Positions 1-11,810 of a stretch of 60,000 nt of DNA are shown here, piece after piece. Within the stretch, counting starts at the first letter, position 1. Every line of letters starts with the position of its first letter. The DNA is from Owenia fusiformis. Its lineage: Eukaryota; Annelida; Polychaeta; Sabellida; Oweniidae. Location of the stretch: NCBI GenBank assembly GCA_903813345.2, contig CAIIXF020000001.1, positions 3,164,001 to 3,224,000 of the forward strand, written 5' to 3'. The position numbers were made by a program, and so were the translations under genes. Below the pieces are notes generated by a model that was not told where the DNA came from, searched no databases, and worked only from the letters and a program-made list of their open reading frames with translations.

Positions 1-150
1 CAAAATACACTCTAGACTTGCGATCGCAACTTACGTTTTAATTGTTTTGCGATTGCTTTGCGTCTGCGATTGCGCTCAATTGATAATATCACGCATCGCA
101 TGCGTTACGAATTGCGATCGCAATCGCATCGCAGACGCAACGCAACTATT
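1..150. repeat. Imperfect palindrome of GCGATTGCG motifs
   Basis: The arm near 45-80 (TTTGCGTCTGCGATTGCG) is repeated in reverse complement near 105-150 (CGCATCGCAGACGCAACGCA). The centre is at about position 90. It looks like a foldback or MITE-type repeat that starts at or before the window edge. Confidence 0.55.
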
Positions 151-1308
151 TGCGACCAGATGATAATGAGGCCTCAGGACGGTATGGTATCGCTTAGTGA
201 TTTTAGGCAGTCATATTTTTACCATGTGTAATTTCTGAATTTTAATATGACATTTCTCATAAAAAATATGTTATCGTTCAATTAAATTCTCAAGGATAAT
301 AAAAATAACAATCGAACCATTTGTTTTCAAAATCTTGAACCTATTCACCGAAAAAGGATCATTTTTGAAAGAGGTCTTAAACTTCTTCAAGGGTAGAATG
401 GTATTGAAAGTCTAGTTTTGAAGATGACCAAAACTATATGCTGAAAACAATGGACAGCATGTGGTTTCCCTGTTGGAAATAACGTGGGATAAGTGGTTTT
501 AACTTTATCGTATTTTGATACCCTTCCTCTTCAGAAGTTGTTAATATAATGTAGAAGAACATTATGATATATTTAAATTGAGAAAAACGACACCCTCTTT
601 TTAGACAATAAGCCTATAACGTATTTTAAAAGTGACAAGATGGGGTACCTCGTCCATAATTTTTCATACAGTTGGATTGATATTTCATTATCACTGGGAC
701 TTTACTTGAAGGGAAAGGATTTTAATAAAAACACAGTATTTATGGCCAGTAATTTAAATCATTGAGAAATAAAATCATGCTTTATGTAGTGATCTCATCA
801 AACGTTTAACTTTCAACAATTCAACGAAATTATATTTTCTATTATTACCGACTAAATTCAAGTCTTCTGTCTTACCGTCGCCGTGCTTACCTGTCTATTG
901 GCTTTTGCGCTTTACGTTGACATTAAAAATCGGTATCTAACTTTTGAAATGATATACAGTCAAGAAAATTGAATTCAATCTGGTGGATCTTGTTGTTTTA
1001 TGACTGAAGCATATCTGCAACACCATGTACCGAATAAACCCATTTCTTACATTTGAAGTCAGTGCAAACCAGGTGCAAGTAGAAATAAGCTTAATCACCT
1101 TTATGAAATATTTAAAATCTAGTCACAGTCATTTATGAGATCGACGTGTAATATTATATCTATAAATGAAGTTTAAAATAGTGTTCACTAACTTGAAAAT
1201 ATGCCTTATAAGTCGGGTAGAGTCCCTACAGACCCCATGTTATAAGATCTTCATTAGTTATTATAGAAAAACATATTATTCCTTACAGCTATTGAGAGCA
1301 CAATGTAC
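1..1308. other. Left flank: presumed gene A intron, no exon seen
   Basis: I see no EGF, sushi or other domain pattern on either strand here. The first 150 bases form an imperfect palindrome, entered separately. The rest is AT-rich DNA that probably belongs to the next intron of gene A. Confidence 0.4.
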
Positions 1309-1419
1309 CTTCACATATACGTCCAGTATGAGTGGGTTTGCAGATGCATCTAAAGCCACTTCCTGACCGTAAACATCTCCCAGAGTTTTTACATGGGTTT
1401 GGTTGACATGGGGTTGTCG
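1309..1419 (-). CDS. Gene A exon: EGF-like domain
   Basis: This 111-nt phase 1-1 exon encodes a six-cysteine EGF-like domain (PCQPNPCKNSGRC, then FRCICKPTHTGRIC). Its paralogue in gene B is 58597-58710. The donor GTACAT is moderate. It is the last exon of gene A visible in the window. Confidence 0.85.
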
Positions 1420-4400
1420 CTAAAATTTCAAATTCTAATTGAGTTGTAATAAATATATAAACAAAAAATAAATATACAGGGGAGTTCTATTGGTCCGCCA
1501 CCCTATTTGATGATATATTTTTGTTTTAATATAGCAGTATAAATGAAATGTTAGCTTAGTTTTTATCAACCTGTATTAATTGCCAGCTTTAGTTGAGCAA
1601 TTTTCTAGATTGGGTACCTTCATACAATCTCCTGGAGACCTCCCCATACCCTTTACTCACTGGGGTTTGCATCAGGGCTATTAGGTTGGCAATCATCAGG
1701 CCGTATTAGTTCAGGAATATTTTGCAAATTATGCTTATTTCTCATGGCACACCACATGTTTAAGTGAGACGCTGGTGATATATTTTATTCAAGTAAAATT
1801 GTATAATTCATGATCCATGGCTAGATAACAACCTCAAGTTTCATTTGGTATGCAAATTATGATTTTGTATCAAAATTTAAAAAATTTATAGCACTTTGAA
1901 AAAAGTGGCGTTTTTTGGCCCACCTTGTATATATATTATATAATCTTTTCTTCATACATTTTGTTTCAAATCGTTAGAGAACTTATGTTATGACCTCGTG
2001 AAATGACTCAATGTTTTGTTTTGATTAAATAACATTGGGAATTAAAACTGGGTACTAACTTTATAACATTTGAGAGTAACGTACGAATTATTAAAAAAAT
2101 GATTTTTCTATACTGCTTGAAATATGCATTGTCTTTTACTAACCTAGATTAGAAAACTCCATTACTTACATTCTGAAGCCTGGACAGCTTCACATCTGGT
2201 TTTCTCCCCATCATATTTACCAGACCGACAGGTACGTGTAGCCGAGCCGATTAAATTGAACCCATTTTCGCAGCCAAATGCTGTGCTTGACCCTTCCAGT
2301 CCTGTTCCTTCTTGGATGATCATCCCATTCTTTGGAACAGGCAAGGCCTCGCATTTGGAAACCACTATAACAGCATTACAAAGAACATTCTCACACGATA
2401 ATATGTATGGTGTATTTAAAGATTTAATTCAACAAAAAATATTTAGTTTTTCTTAATTGGTAATCATGATTTCAAAACGTATAGTCTAGTGAAACAAAGT
2501 TTGATATCTGTAACTTTTAAACCAAACCTCAAACTGTGTTACTCTTTGTTTTGATATTCACGTTCTTACTAGCATTTTAAGAAAAGGAGCTCGGTATACG
2601 ATTTTTCAATTATCATTTCAAAGTTAATACAGTATCCAAATGATGTATTCGTATTTGTGGTACAATATCTGAAACTCAAGAGATCATGACACATATTTAG
2701 TAATTAAATGTATGATATCTCACCTTCTGCAACATCAATTGTATTATCTCTTACACATTTAGATTTACCCCCATCATATTTGCCACCAACTTGACAAGTA
2801 CGACCTTTTGACCCAACTAATTTATACCCAGGCAGACAATCAAATATAAAATAGGATCCTACATATCCAGTTCCAGGAGTACTTATTAGACCATTTTTTG
2901 GAGCAGTCAATGGCCCACATTTCCAAACTAAAAAGAAAATATGTTTTTTGGAAGTGGCAATATCTTATGAAGATGCAGATTATACGGAACTATATCATCC
3001 AGTTGAGGTGATGACAGAGATATGAAGAAGCTCTTCAAATTTTACATCAAAATGTGCCCTTTTGGTACTTGTACATACATATTAGAGTGCACTTTTCTTT
3101 CATAATACATGCATTGCTACATGTTGTATTTTATTATCTGTAACATACCACATTTATTTTGTTCACATGTATTTCCTTGGGATTTTGAGCAGTCACTGTC
3201 AAGCTCACACCCTGCATCTTCTGTTGACACTTTTTTCGTTTTAGCTGGTTTTGATATCTTGTTCGAACATTTGCAATTTGAGCAGGTACCACTTTTACAA
3301 TCAGAATCTTGCGTACAAGCATCACCTTGAAAGTAACATATGTATGAATGTGGCTGCAATATAGTATGGGAGAACCTAATGCTAAATCACATGCAAAACT
3401 GGATAACAGTTACGCCAAAGCGTTGCAAATCCAATCGAACAGCAATGGCTGACTTGTTTCCAAAATCCTTCAACTTCAAGCAAAAATATTAAAGTAACAC
3501 ACATAAAAATGGCCATCATTTCAAAATGGTCGCTATAAACGCCTCTAAGTAGGCACATATAAAATTCAAACAAAGTCGCACACATGTACATGAATATGGT
3601 AGCCATTTGTCATAATGGCCGCCTACTAGCCAAAGTGTCATAACACAGTGTGCCCTATGAGTATCCAGATATCAAATACCAACAAAATCGCTCAATTACT
3701 TTTTGATTTATAATAAAAAAAAGGAAAATAACACATGTAAAAATGGCAGCCATTTTGAAATGGCCACCTTCTAGTCAAAATTTCATGAAACAGGGTACCA
3801 TGCTAATGAATACTCACATATCAAATATGAACAAAATTGCTCCATTATTATTCCATTAAGTTACAGCAAACATCGTAAAATAGTGTGTAAAGCCCGCCAT
3901 TTAAAAAATGACTGCTATGTGCTTCTTAAATATGCACATTTCTAGCTTTATTAATGTCTTATATAATATTTTTACATTTAAACATATTGTTTTTACAGTA
4001 TTTTATATTGTACCCAAATTACTGTAAAATCAGCACTGAAAACGCCGCCATTTTTTAATGAGCCATTTTGAAAATTGAATTTCGAGCAGAACCTTTACTC
4101 CCATAGGGTATATGTGTGAACAAAATCGGGCTAACGGTATTTGAGTTATTGCCCGGACAGACAGACGTAGGTACGAACGGAATCGTTCCCTGTATCCCTC
4201 CGAACAATAATAAAGCCTGATTTGCTGTAAATAACGTTTTTTCACATTTTTAATAAAAGCTGATAAAAGGTCAAAATGTTGAGTTTACCTTTAGGTTCAC
4301 ATGTTGCAATTATTTGTTTATTCCAGGATCCATTTGATCTGCATTTCAGTTTTGAAGAACCGTTTGCTATATAACATTCATTACATTTAACAACTGCTTT

Positions 4401-6585
4401 GCAATTAGGGTCATAGCAATCCACGACTACATTTCCGTTGATTGGGTTTTCTATGGGAGGACATGTTGCTGAAATTATAAAATAATACCCCATACCAATC
4501 ATTAAAATTGAGCAATTTGTGACATTTTGTTTAAATAGTGTATCAACAGGCTCATTATTCGGATGGCACATGGAAAAATCATTACAAGTGTTTGTTCATT
4601 ATTCTGTCATCGTTCTTTTAATGTTTTACTAGTTATAATAAGGTGTTTAGGTCTCAAATATCTAAATTAAAACACACAATTATTTTACATGATTACATTG
4701 TACAAAATAAAAATTCATATTAACACTGCCATCTTTATGATGAAAATAATACATACAGTATAATATATCAAAGCGTAAATTGACTTCATGTATTAACTGA
4801 CTGGAAGTTTGATCTTATGTAAATACAATTAATATTGATCAAATACTGCATTAACCCCATATTATTACCACTTTGCAGGGCCTGTTCTGGGGGTTTTAGT
4901 ACTAGTTGAGAAGGCATTTAAATTGCTATATTGACGTGAGCAATATTGTGTCGGGCGTTAATGACTTTAGTCGGGCAATAATGACATTATCCGCCCGGCT
5001 GTGTTTCCCAGGAAAAGTGATATCGTTCAGTGCGTAAGATTTTCTATTTCAAATTTGCTATTTCAGCCCTGGTCATTAACGGTGGAAATAATAGTAATAA
5101 GGTCATTTCTGCGGGCAAAATAGTGAAATATTGGACCTTGGGCCTGCGTTATTGTACTATTCTGCTTAAAATATACTTTTAAAACAAATCAATATTTGTT
5201 TATGTGTACGTTACGGCAGATATAATGCCAGGTCTTCTATTCATCTCATGTCTGACCTTTAGAATTCAGTTTCAAATAAATACAATAAAGGAAAATCCTG
5301 AAAATAAATGGTTAGTTTTATTAATAAAACTAAACTGTGTATATTGGTTAATCATACAATCATCAACTTCAACTATCCATTGCATTTTGAAGCTGATATA
5401 ACATAACAATAACAATCAAAAATAAAATACAAACAAATATCACATCAAATGTTTTGGTATAAATTGTTTGTGCGGTTTAAAGATTTCTTTTTTATCCTTT
5501 TTGCTTTTTAATTCAATTAATTATAATGAAATAAATAACAGGAAACAAACCTTCTGCCTGTCTTTTATATCGTAGATTTGATTCAGCCTGAAAGAAAATG
5601 TCATAATAAAATTCGTAATGTCATCCAAATAGGTTCATGGATAAAGATTGATTATGAATTGAGATATCCATTAAAATTATGCATTAATTGATTTTGAGCA
5701 GTTCACATACAATTAATTACCATTATCCCGAATCAAACAGTATTAATAAGATAGATTATTTGTAAATTATAACTTTATATCCATAAATAACTTTCAATGG
5801 GGAAACGTGTAAAAATTCATTATATGGTTATATCAAACGTCCATATCACACCGGAATAGCCTGACAACGGTAAAGTCAGATGCCGTTGTCACAAATGGCG
5901 GGCATAACCGTCGCTTCAACTGTTCAATCACTTAGTCCTCATTTCATTTTTATCGTCGCTAATTCTGTGCACGTATTAAGCTCTTGTGATGATGTTTCAT
6001 AAGCAATCCCAATTTCGATCAAATCGGGTCGTGAATCGCCACAATATAGCGTCTTCGATATCGTCAATGACAACGGAATCTGAATTTGAGTAATTTAGAA
6101 AGACAACGGCATATGGTAATTACAGTGTCCGTTGTCCCGTATCTCATTTCGATGGTAGAACATTATTAACTGTACAATGAGTACTAAGACACTTTGGTTG
6201 ATTGTTGTTCCAAAGAAATTTAGTCTAGGTGCTCTATTAAACATACAGTTCATGAAAATGTAATTGAAGCGACAGTTATATCCGCCATTTGTGACAACGG
6301 TATCTGACTTTACCGTTGTCAGGCTATTCGGGTGTGCATATGAATTATTTCAATGTGGGATATTGTGAATTGTTAAGCAGATGAAAAGCACTTAGGGAAA
6401 AATTAATTAATACTTTGACACTGTGGTTTAGAAAACAAAGTGCGCTAGATTAAAGAGGTGTAAACATTGAAATGATTAAGATGTACTGTACTTACACTGT
6501 ATAAAGCATAATCTCCAAAAGTGAAATTAAGCAAAAAAGTGATGAGTAACAATACAGAGTTGAAAAACGTCCATTTTAACTCCAT
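1309..6585 (-). CDS. Gene A, 5' part: secreted sushi/EGF multidomain protein (3' end outside window)
   Basis: Seven exons can be joined in frame: 6496-6585, 5551-5587, 4289-4468, 3149-3325, 2724-2927, 2170-2364 and 1309-1419. Together they give about 331 codons. The product begins with a signal peptide, followed by a short segment with a RYKR furin-type site, a 7-cysteine sushi-like module, a cysteine-rich DSDC module, two classical sushi domains and one EGF-like domain. The first intron is phase 0 and all later ones are phase 1. The last exon ends at a good GT donor, so the gene continues beyond the left edge. The sushi-sushi-EGF part is almost the same as the right end of the window (gene B). 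A secreted adhesive or matrix protein is the natural reading; no specific function can be assigned. The domain calls are firm, while the exon linkage is inferred without transcripts. Confidence 0.8.
1475..1929 (-). mobile_element. MITE copy, TACAGG-ended, inverted relative to 47919-48498
   Basis: The reverse complement of this segment matches 47919-48400 over most of its length (shared stretches such as CATAATTTGCATACCAAATG and CACCAGCGTCTCACTTAAAC). It starts and ends in TACAGG or TACAAGG with TA flanks. It lacks about 130 bp of the other copy's far end. Confidence 0.7.
2170..2364 (-). CDS. Gene A exon: sushi/CCP domain
   Basis: This 195-nt phase 1-1 exon encodes a four-cysteine sushi domain with [12 protein letters not shown] at its start and [15 protein letters not shown] at its end. 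The exon at 59343-59537 has the same length and almost the same protein (for example STAFGC here, SVTFGC there), which marks a recent duplication. The acceptor is TTATAG and the donor is GTAAGT. Confidence 0.88.
2724..2927 (-). CDS. Gene A exon: sushi/CCP domain
   Basis: This 204-nt phase 1-1 exon encodes a complete sushi domain with four cysteines (WKCGP, FDCLPGY, RTCQVGGKY, SKCV). It has the expected PKNG motif after the first cysteine and a short acidic tail. The expected W before the last cysteine is replaced by Y in GGKYDGGKSKC. The copy at 59834-60000 in gene B differs at only a few residues. Confidence 0.88.
3149..3325 (-). CDS. Gene A exon: cysteine-rich DSDC module
   Basis: This 177-nt phase 1-1 exon encodes two half-repeats, each with the core C-x(3)-DSDC-x-K/S followed by further cysteines (ACTQDSDCKSGTC and GCELDSDCSKSQGNTC). 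They are joined by a lysine-rich linker. The pattern resembles EB, Dickkopf-N or invertebrate C-x-x-DSDC modules, but I cannot assign a named family. Nine cysteines are present. No copy was seen in the visible part of gene B; a copy, if any, would lie outside the window. Confidence 0.7.
3399..4213 (-). mobile_element. Helitron-like non-autonomous element copy
   Basis: On the minus strand it ends in a stem-loop (GCAACGCTTTGGCGT...), then about ten bases, then CCAG in place of CTAG. Its other end holds the degenerate GACAGACAG microsatellite and part of the ATCCCTCCGAAC hairpin. Internal AAAATGGC/GCCATTTT stretches match the copies at 16414 and 18145. Confidence 0.6.
4289..4468 (-). CDS. Gene A exon: atypical sushi-like module with seven cysteines
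   Basis: This 180-nt phase 1-1 exon encodes about 60 residues starting ATCPPIENPINGNV and ending near ATCEPKG. The opening C-P-P-I-x-N-P-x-N-G and the W before the last cysteine are sushi/CCP hallmarks. It has seven cysteines instead of four, the extra ones lying in DCYDPNC and CNEC, so the disulfide pattern must differ from a normal CCP. Acceptor TTTCAG and donor GTAAAC are good. Confidence 0.75.
4860..5130. repeat. Dispersed repeat copy 1 (partner at 23112-23360)
   Basis: It shares ordered blocks with 23112-23360: TATTATTACCAC at the left, AGAAGGCATTTA, CTATTTCAGCCCTGG and TCATTTCTGCGGGCAA at the right. The TATTATTACCAC end recurs inverted near the right side, suggesting a MITE. Confidence 0.55.
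5551..5587 (-). CDS. Gene A micro-exon with furin-type site
   Basis: A 37-nt exon between acceptor TTTCTTTCAG and donor GTTTGT adds AESNLRYKRQAE to the signal-peptide exon. The R-Y-K-R sequence fits the R-X-K/R-R furin consensus, so the mature chain would start just before the first sushi-like module. The exon enters in phase 0 and leaves in phase 1, which sets the phase used by every following exon. Phase agreement on both sides supports the call. Confidence 0.7.
5847..6336. mobile_element. MITE in the first intron of gene A
   Basis: Terminal inverted repeats of about 75 bp start CACACC(G/C)GAATAGCCTG on both sides and run through the AAAGTCAGAT and ACAAATGGCGG blocks. Flanking CATAT on each side looks like a 5-bp target duplication. 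It is 490 bp long and has no coding sequence. Confidence 0.75.
6496..6585 (-). CDS. Gene A exon with start codon: signal peptide
   Basis: The ATG at 6585 opens 30 codons beginning MELKWTFF, followed by a hydrophobic core (VLLLITFLLNFTF) and a small-residue end (FGD). This is a classic secretory signal peptide. The exon ends at a consensus donor GTAAGT in phase 0. A good acceptor (TTTTTCAG) lies upstream at 6714-6716, so this exon probably carries about 128 nt of 5' UTR and at least one further non-coding exon lies upstream. No promoter element can be identified with confidence. Confidence 0.8.
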
Positions 6586-6824
6586 GTGGGATGTCTTATG
6601 TTGTCCTTAGATAATAGTTTCAAACGCGTATCCTTGGTAATATTTTAGGATCTGCTACCTTTGTTATGAACTTGTATTTATTGTTTTTAATGACCTCCTT
6701 GTGTTGTACAAATCTGAAAAAGTAAGGTGAGTATAATAGGTAAAGAATATAGTTGTTGAGTAGTAGTTGCGATAACATTATTTCATTATCTAAATTTTTA
6801 TTTTTTATATGGTGTTCCTAAATG

Positions 6825-7276
6825 ACTGTAAAATTGGCAATAAAATGGCGACCATTTTGAAACTGGTTGCAATTTTAAAATCAGCTTTCGAACAAAACTT
6901 GTACTGACATGGGGCATATACATAGTACTATAAAATATAAACGATATTGAGCCAACGGTATTCACTGGTCAGTATCAAGCGAAGGTTATGGCCGTCGCCT
7001 TCGCATTTAAGATGGCGGACAGGAAGTGTCGATTTCGATATTTTTAAGTTATAGTTGATGCAATGCTTTGATATCTGAACTAAATCAGACTGATATGACA
7101 TGGAAACTCTGGAATGCGCCACGGTTCAACGATATTTTCCATCGCTTGGTCGCAACATTCGTTTGATATTGACCAGTGGGTATTGAATTTTTTGCCCAGA
7201 TGGACGGACGGACATCCAGGCGGAGGGATGGAACCGTTTGCTGTATCACCCCGAACTTCGTGCAATTGGATAGTTA
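6825..7276 (-). mobile_element. Helitron-like fragment
   Basis: It has the family's AAAATGGCGACCATTTT stretch, a short GACGGACGGAC run and a degenerate GAACTTCGTGCAATTGGATA end. The 3' stem-loop end is missing. Confidence 0.45.
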
Positions 7277-10024
7277 AGTGTGTTTAATCTTTAAAATAAT
7301 AGTATACTGTTAAGGCTGGTAAGTTGACCAATTCTTATCGCAACCTTATTTGGGAAATCAATTTGAGTGTCTTTTTGGATTTCAGGACAGGGGTGTTTTT
7401 AAGAGAACGCAATCAAAGAATATGTGTATAAAGTCCTAAACTAGAAATAATGTAATACTTATTTGATTTCATCACTTATTTACAAGCAATAATTAATAAT
7501 CGGATAGTTTCGAGAGTGGTTACTGCTTATTTAGATATTGTTTTTCTTTCTCGTTCCTTATGTTTTTGATTGTTACAATCAAAAGTTATATGAAGTTGAA
7601 ATAAATCTTATGTACAGTGTACGAACCCAGTACAACATTAAGTGCATTAAGTACAACATCAATGCATGTGTCTAAGGATGACATTATTCCAGCTAAGCAT
7701 ATCGCAAAGAAAGGATAAATTACTGACATTAATAAATATTTTGAAACATCGAATTGCTAGAGAAAATTCAGTTTTGGCAAAAGCATAATTCGAAGTATGG
7801 ACAGAACATTATATAACTAGATTTTAATGTTTTTGATAATTTGGTTTGGACTATGTTGTTTCCATTGCAATCATTAACTTTGGCTATACTTCATTGCAAA
7901 ACAATATGAGTTTGTAATCATTGTTAAATTATTTGCAAAAAATCGTTATGGATGTTTTCCTATTTTACACATAACTTAAACACACAAATGGGATAGTAAT
8001 CAGTCTCTATACCAACATATTAATCTTCAATGTCAATGTTTTTATTATGCCATTAATTAAATGATCTTAGCATAATCATTGCACATTAAATCAATACAAT
8101 ATACTTTTTCCACTTTTGTTGATCTGCTATCACTTGAAACAGAGACAAAAAGTAAAATATAACTTTAAAAAGAATGTAATTAACATTAAATAATTTTGCC
8201 ACCAAGATAACTGATATCGCTATATAGTTCTACCAGGTTATCATTCTCTTCAAACACTCGAGCATTGGCAAGTGCCACTCAAAAATATTTGAAGCTCCCT
8301 CGACACACTGTATGCATCAGATAAAAGAAATAACTTTTGTTCTTGCTATTTATGTTCTGACTATGTCTAAGTCTTAGTGCCTCACTTACAAACATTATCC
8401 TATTTTGTTATATATATCTAAGTGCCGACGGGAGAGAACCAAAACTGTAAAGAAACCTATACTAGCAAGAAAATCAAACATTAAGTATCAACCTGTCGTA
8501 AGAAAATAGACTCTATGTATCCCAAACCATGATCTTTATACGTGAAAAGAAATAATGTCTAGCATCCCCTTCCTCTACACTCGAGAGCCAATACCACATT
8601 CCAGGACCAGAACACCAAGGGATATTTCATTTATACTGAAGTAGGCTAGTTACAATACATGTTGAAGAAAAAATTGAAATAATTGATAGCCAATAATACT
8701 CATAACTTCAAAAAACAGTTGAATATACTAGAATATAGTACTCTAAAAGTCTCAAATCATGTGGGATAGACGAAACCCAGTCTCGAAGTCCATAGGCAAT
8801 TCAAAGGGCATATTTAATACGAGCCTAATTTTGTTTACGTTCATAATGTATTTAATCGTTAACACAAGCAATATCACGTACGTTTCTGTATTATTTGCTT
8901 GCGTTTGTAAAACTACAGGGGCTGGTATGGGAACTAACAAGGGGGGGGGGCAAATTTCAGGTCAGAGAAAAAAGTTTTGGGGCTTAAAACCCAAAAGTTA
9001 AAAAAGGCCCAGTAATGGCCAAAAATCACTGATCTATGTCCATTATCTTTGAAGGCATTCACTATTTATTTATAAGTATATTTGGTCAAGGCAGCTTTTA
9101 ACTGCTCAAAAGAACTAGGAGAAATCAGAACTTTTTAGACAGATTTCAAAAATGATATTCCTCAAAATCATAGGATATCCTATAATTATTGATTTTGAAC
9201 ATATATCAATCGTATTCAAGGTTTTAATCTTAGTGTACACCAGGGTATAAATGTTCATGGGAAAACAAACCCTGTCGTTTCTAAAGTATGATCTTACATG
9301 AAATACCCAAGGGAGATTTTATCCGTACAACAAGTGTACAATATTTGTAAGTGTATAAGCAAGTGTACAATATATGTTGTCGAATGAATATACATAGATA
9401 TAAAAGTTATAACCAATACTCATACCATCAAAAATAGTTGTAGATAATGTATTCATACAAGATAGGGCAAGATAATTAAGATTGTTAAAACAAGGCAAGG
9501 AAACAAATTCAACATGGCCGCCTATCTCTATCTAATTATCCTGCCATGAGTTCCCGACCTACCATCCCAATCAATCTATCGTTTCTATAAACAGAGATCT
9601 AAAATGATCTGTTATTGCCGATACTGCCGATTCTAAACACGGTGCAAAAAAACTAACCACATGAGCACACCATGAAAGCCATCATTGTCATATTGAATGT
9701 AGTTTCTACCAGATTGGCGTTTGACAACTGAGAAATCAATCATTACGTAACGTATCATTTTAAAAAGACAAATGTGTATCAAGAATTCAATTTAATTGTT
9801 CTGAAACATGTTTCGACAATTTGAATGTTTTCACTAAACTATGGATTTAAACTTTGTGTTCACAGCTCAACATATTTAAGTAATAAAAACGATGTTTACG
9901 TTTTATTATGAATGGGACCAAATAATAAATGAATAATCTAGAAAATAATTAAACAATTATCTATAATAATTCAAATTTTCTACTAGTAAACATTTTGCAA
10001 TAATTAAGAATAATCTCTACTTAC

Positions 10025-10053
10025 CTTTGTTTGGAGTACTTCGTTTTTTCTAC
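10025..10053 (-). other. Candidate non-coding micro-exon upstream of gene A
   Basis: A 29-nt stretch is bounded by a strong acceptor (CCATTTCAG) and a strong donor (GTAAGT) on the gene A strand, about 3.3 kb upstream of the acceptor before the signal-peptide exon. It could be a 5' UTR exon of gene A. It may equally be a chance pair of sites. Confidence 0.25.
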
Positions 10054-10683
10054 CTGAAATGGAAAATGCGCCAGTAATATGTAACCACCATCACCAAATT
10101 GTCTTATATTGATGTGCGATATTTTACTTTCATACAGCGTGATTGTTGTTTGTTAATTTGCAAGATTTGAGATGCAGTACCACATAGAAAATGAAATGCA
10201 TCGACAATTATACTCTACCTTAAAATCCTAAATTGTAGACAATCCATATTTCAAAAAAGTGTAAAATTCAAAATGGCGTCAACATATGTAAAAAATGGCA
10301 GCCTGGAAAATCTTTAGTTTAAGGTTATTAACAGTTGACACTACAATTAATCAGTATTTATAGGAGTATATGACAAAAACTGATATTTATTAAATAATGC
10401 GTAACACTGTTGTAGCTTATATTCATATGGAGTAATTAGATCATCATGAATGTGTAATTACAATCGTTTAATTTAGTGAGACGTATGTGACTTCATTAAG
10501 GTGGTTAGTGCTTCATCAAATGTGAGATGACAATTTTTATATATTTTTTATTCTTCTTTATTCAATTTTAGTACAAACAAAATACACATGTAGTGACTGC
10601 CAAAGTTGAAAAACATTGGTGGCAGTTTGATGATGACAGTTTGAGATGACAATCAAAATATACAAGAACACAAATGTGTATAA

Positions 10684-11810
10684 AATGTCCCCACCTATGG
10701 GTGATCCCGCCAAATGGTTATCCTAAAAATGAGTAGACAAGACTTTACCGACACAATTTGAGGACGGAAAAATTCAAAATGGCCACCTTAAAATTTACCC
10801 AGAATGCCAAAAATAAGTCAGTTCTAGATTTTCATACTAAGAACCATCCCTGAAAATTTGAAATTGATCCGTCACACAGTTAACCAGAAAACATGTAAAC
10901 AAAACTTTATAGACAAGATTTGAGGACAGAAAATCCAAAATGGCTGCCTTGACATTCATCCAGAATGCCAAAAAACTAATCAGTTCAAGATTTTCATACT
11001 AAGAATCATCCCTTAAAATTTGAAATTGATCTACCAAACGGTTCACCTGGAAATGCGTAGACAAGACTTTACAGACAAGATTTTAGGACGGAAAATCCAA
11101 AATGGCTGCCTTGACATTTACCCAGAATGCCCAAAAACTAATCAGATCTAGAGTTTCATACTAAGAATCATCCCTGAAAATTTGAAATTGATTCACCAAA
11201 CGGTTTCCCTGAAACGCGTAGACAATACTTTACAGACATTATTTTAGGACGGAAAATCCAAAATGGCCGACAATAAAAAAGTGATTAATAGTTTTTGCTG
11301 ATTTCTTTTTACAAAATTATCACATATAACTACTGTTAACAATAACATAGCTTTTACAACAAAGAACACCTGAAATTATTTATAAAGCTACTAAATAGTT
11401 AAAGTATGAAAACTGAAAAACACCATTCAATATGATACAAAGTATTATCGTGCGCTAACTTTTCTTCAAACATTCAAAATTGCTGACATGACTGAGCTAA
11501 CAGGTCCAAAACCTAATCAGATCTAGAATGAAGTGAGCTGAACAAGATGTTAACGTTTTAAAAGCAACTGTGAAGCCGTTTTCTTAAAGTTTGCAGACAA
11601 GGATTTTAGCATTTGACTTCAAAATGGCCGACAGGAAGAAGGTATCACGCTAATTTTATTCATCCACATCTATATGCACTCATGAGTTATCCCTGAAAAT
11701 TTGAAGGTGATATCTGTAGCGGTTTTGGAGAAAACTGCCGGACGTACGGACAGACAGACGGACGCGCCTAGGCCGACAATATGGCCCCACACTATGTGGT
11801 GGGGACATAA
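10684..11810. mobile_element. Element ended by ATGTCCCCACC with internal 160-bp tandem repeats
   Basis: The left end AATGTCCCCACC and the right end GGTGGGGACATAA are inverted copies. The right end also folds as a hairpin (CCCCACACTATGTGGTGGGG). Inside are about four tandem units of roughly 160-163 bp, each with AGACAAGACTTTACAGACAAG, at about 10733, 10893, 11056 and 11219. A GGACAGACAGACGGACG run precedes the right end. Confidence 0.6.

Larger units (their letters stand above)
6714..10683. other. Intergenic region upstream of gene A
   Basis: No domain-coding exon was seen. A Helitron-like fragment lies at about 6825-7276. A related pair of about 110 bp segments lies near 8610-8740 and 9300-9450. 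A splice-site-bounded 29-nt candidate exon is at 10025-10053. The promoter of gene A should lie somewhere here or just upstream but cannot be placed. Confidence 0.4.

Noticed and set aside
4030-4245. 71-codon minus-strand frame
   Set aside because: It lies entirely in a Helitron-like repeat and is not conserved in the other copies.
8940-8950. Homopolymer G runs (also near 22710, 31545 and poly-C near 31122 and 45838)
   Set aside because: Simple homopolymers with no associated structure; they may also be sites of sequencing error.
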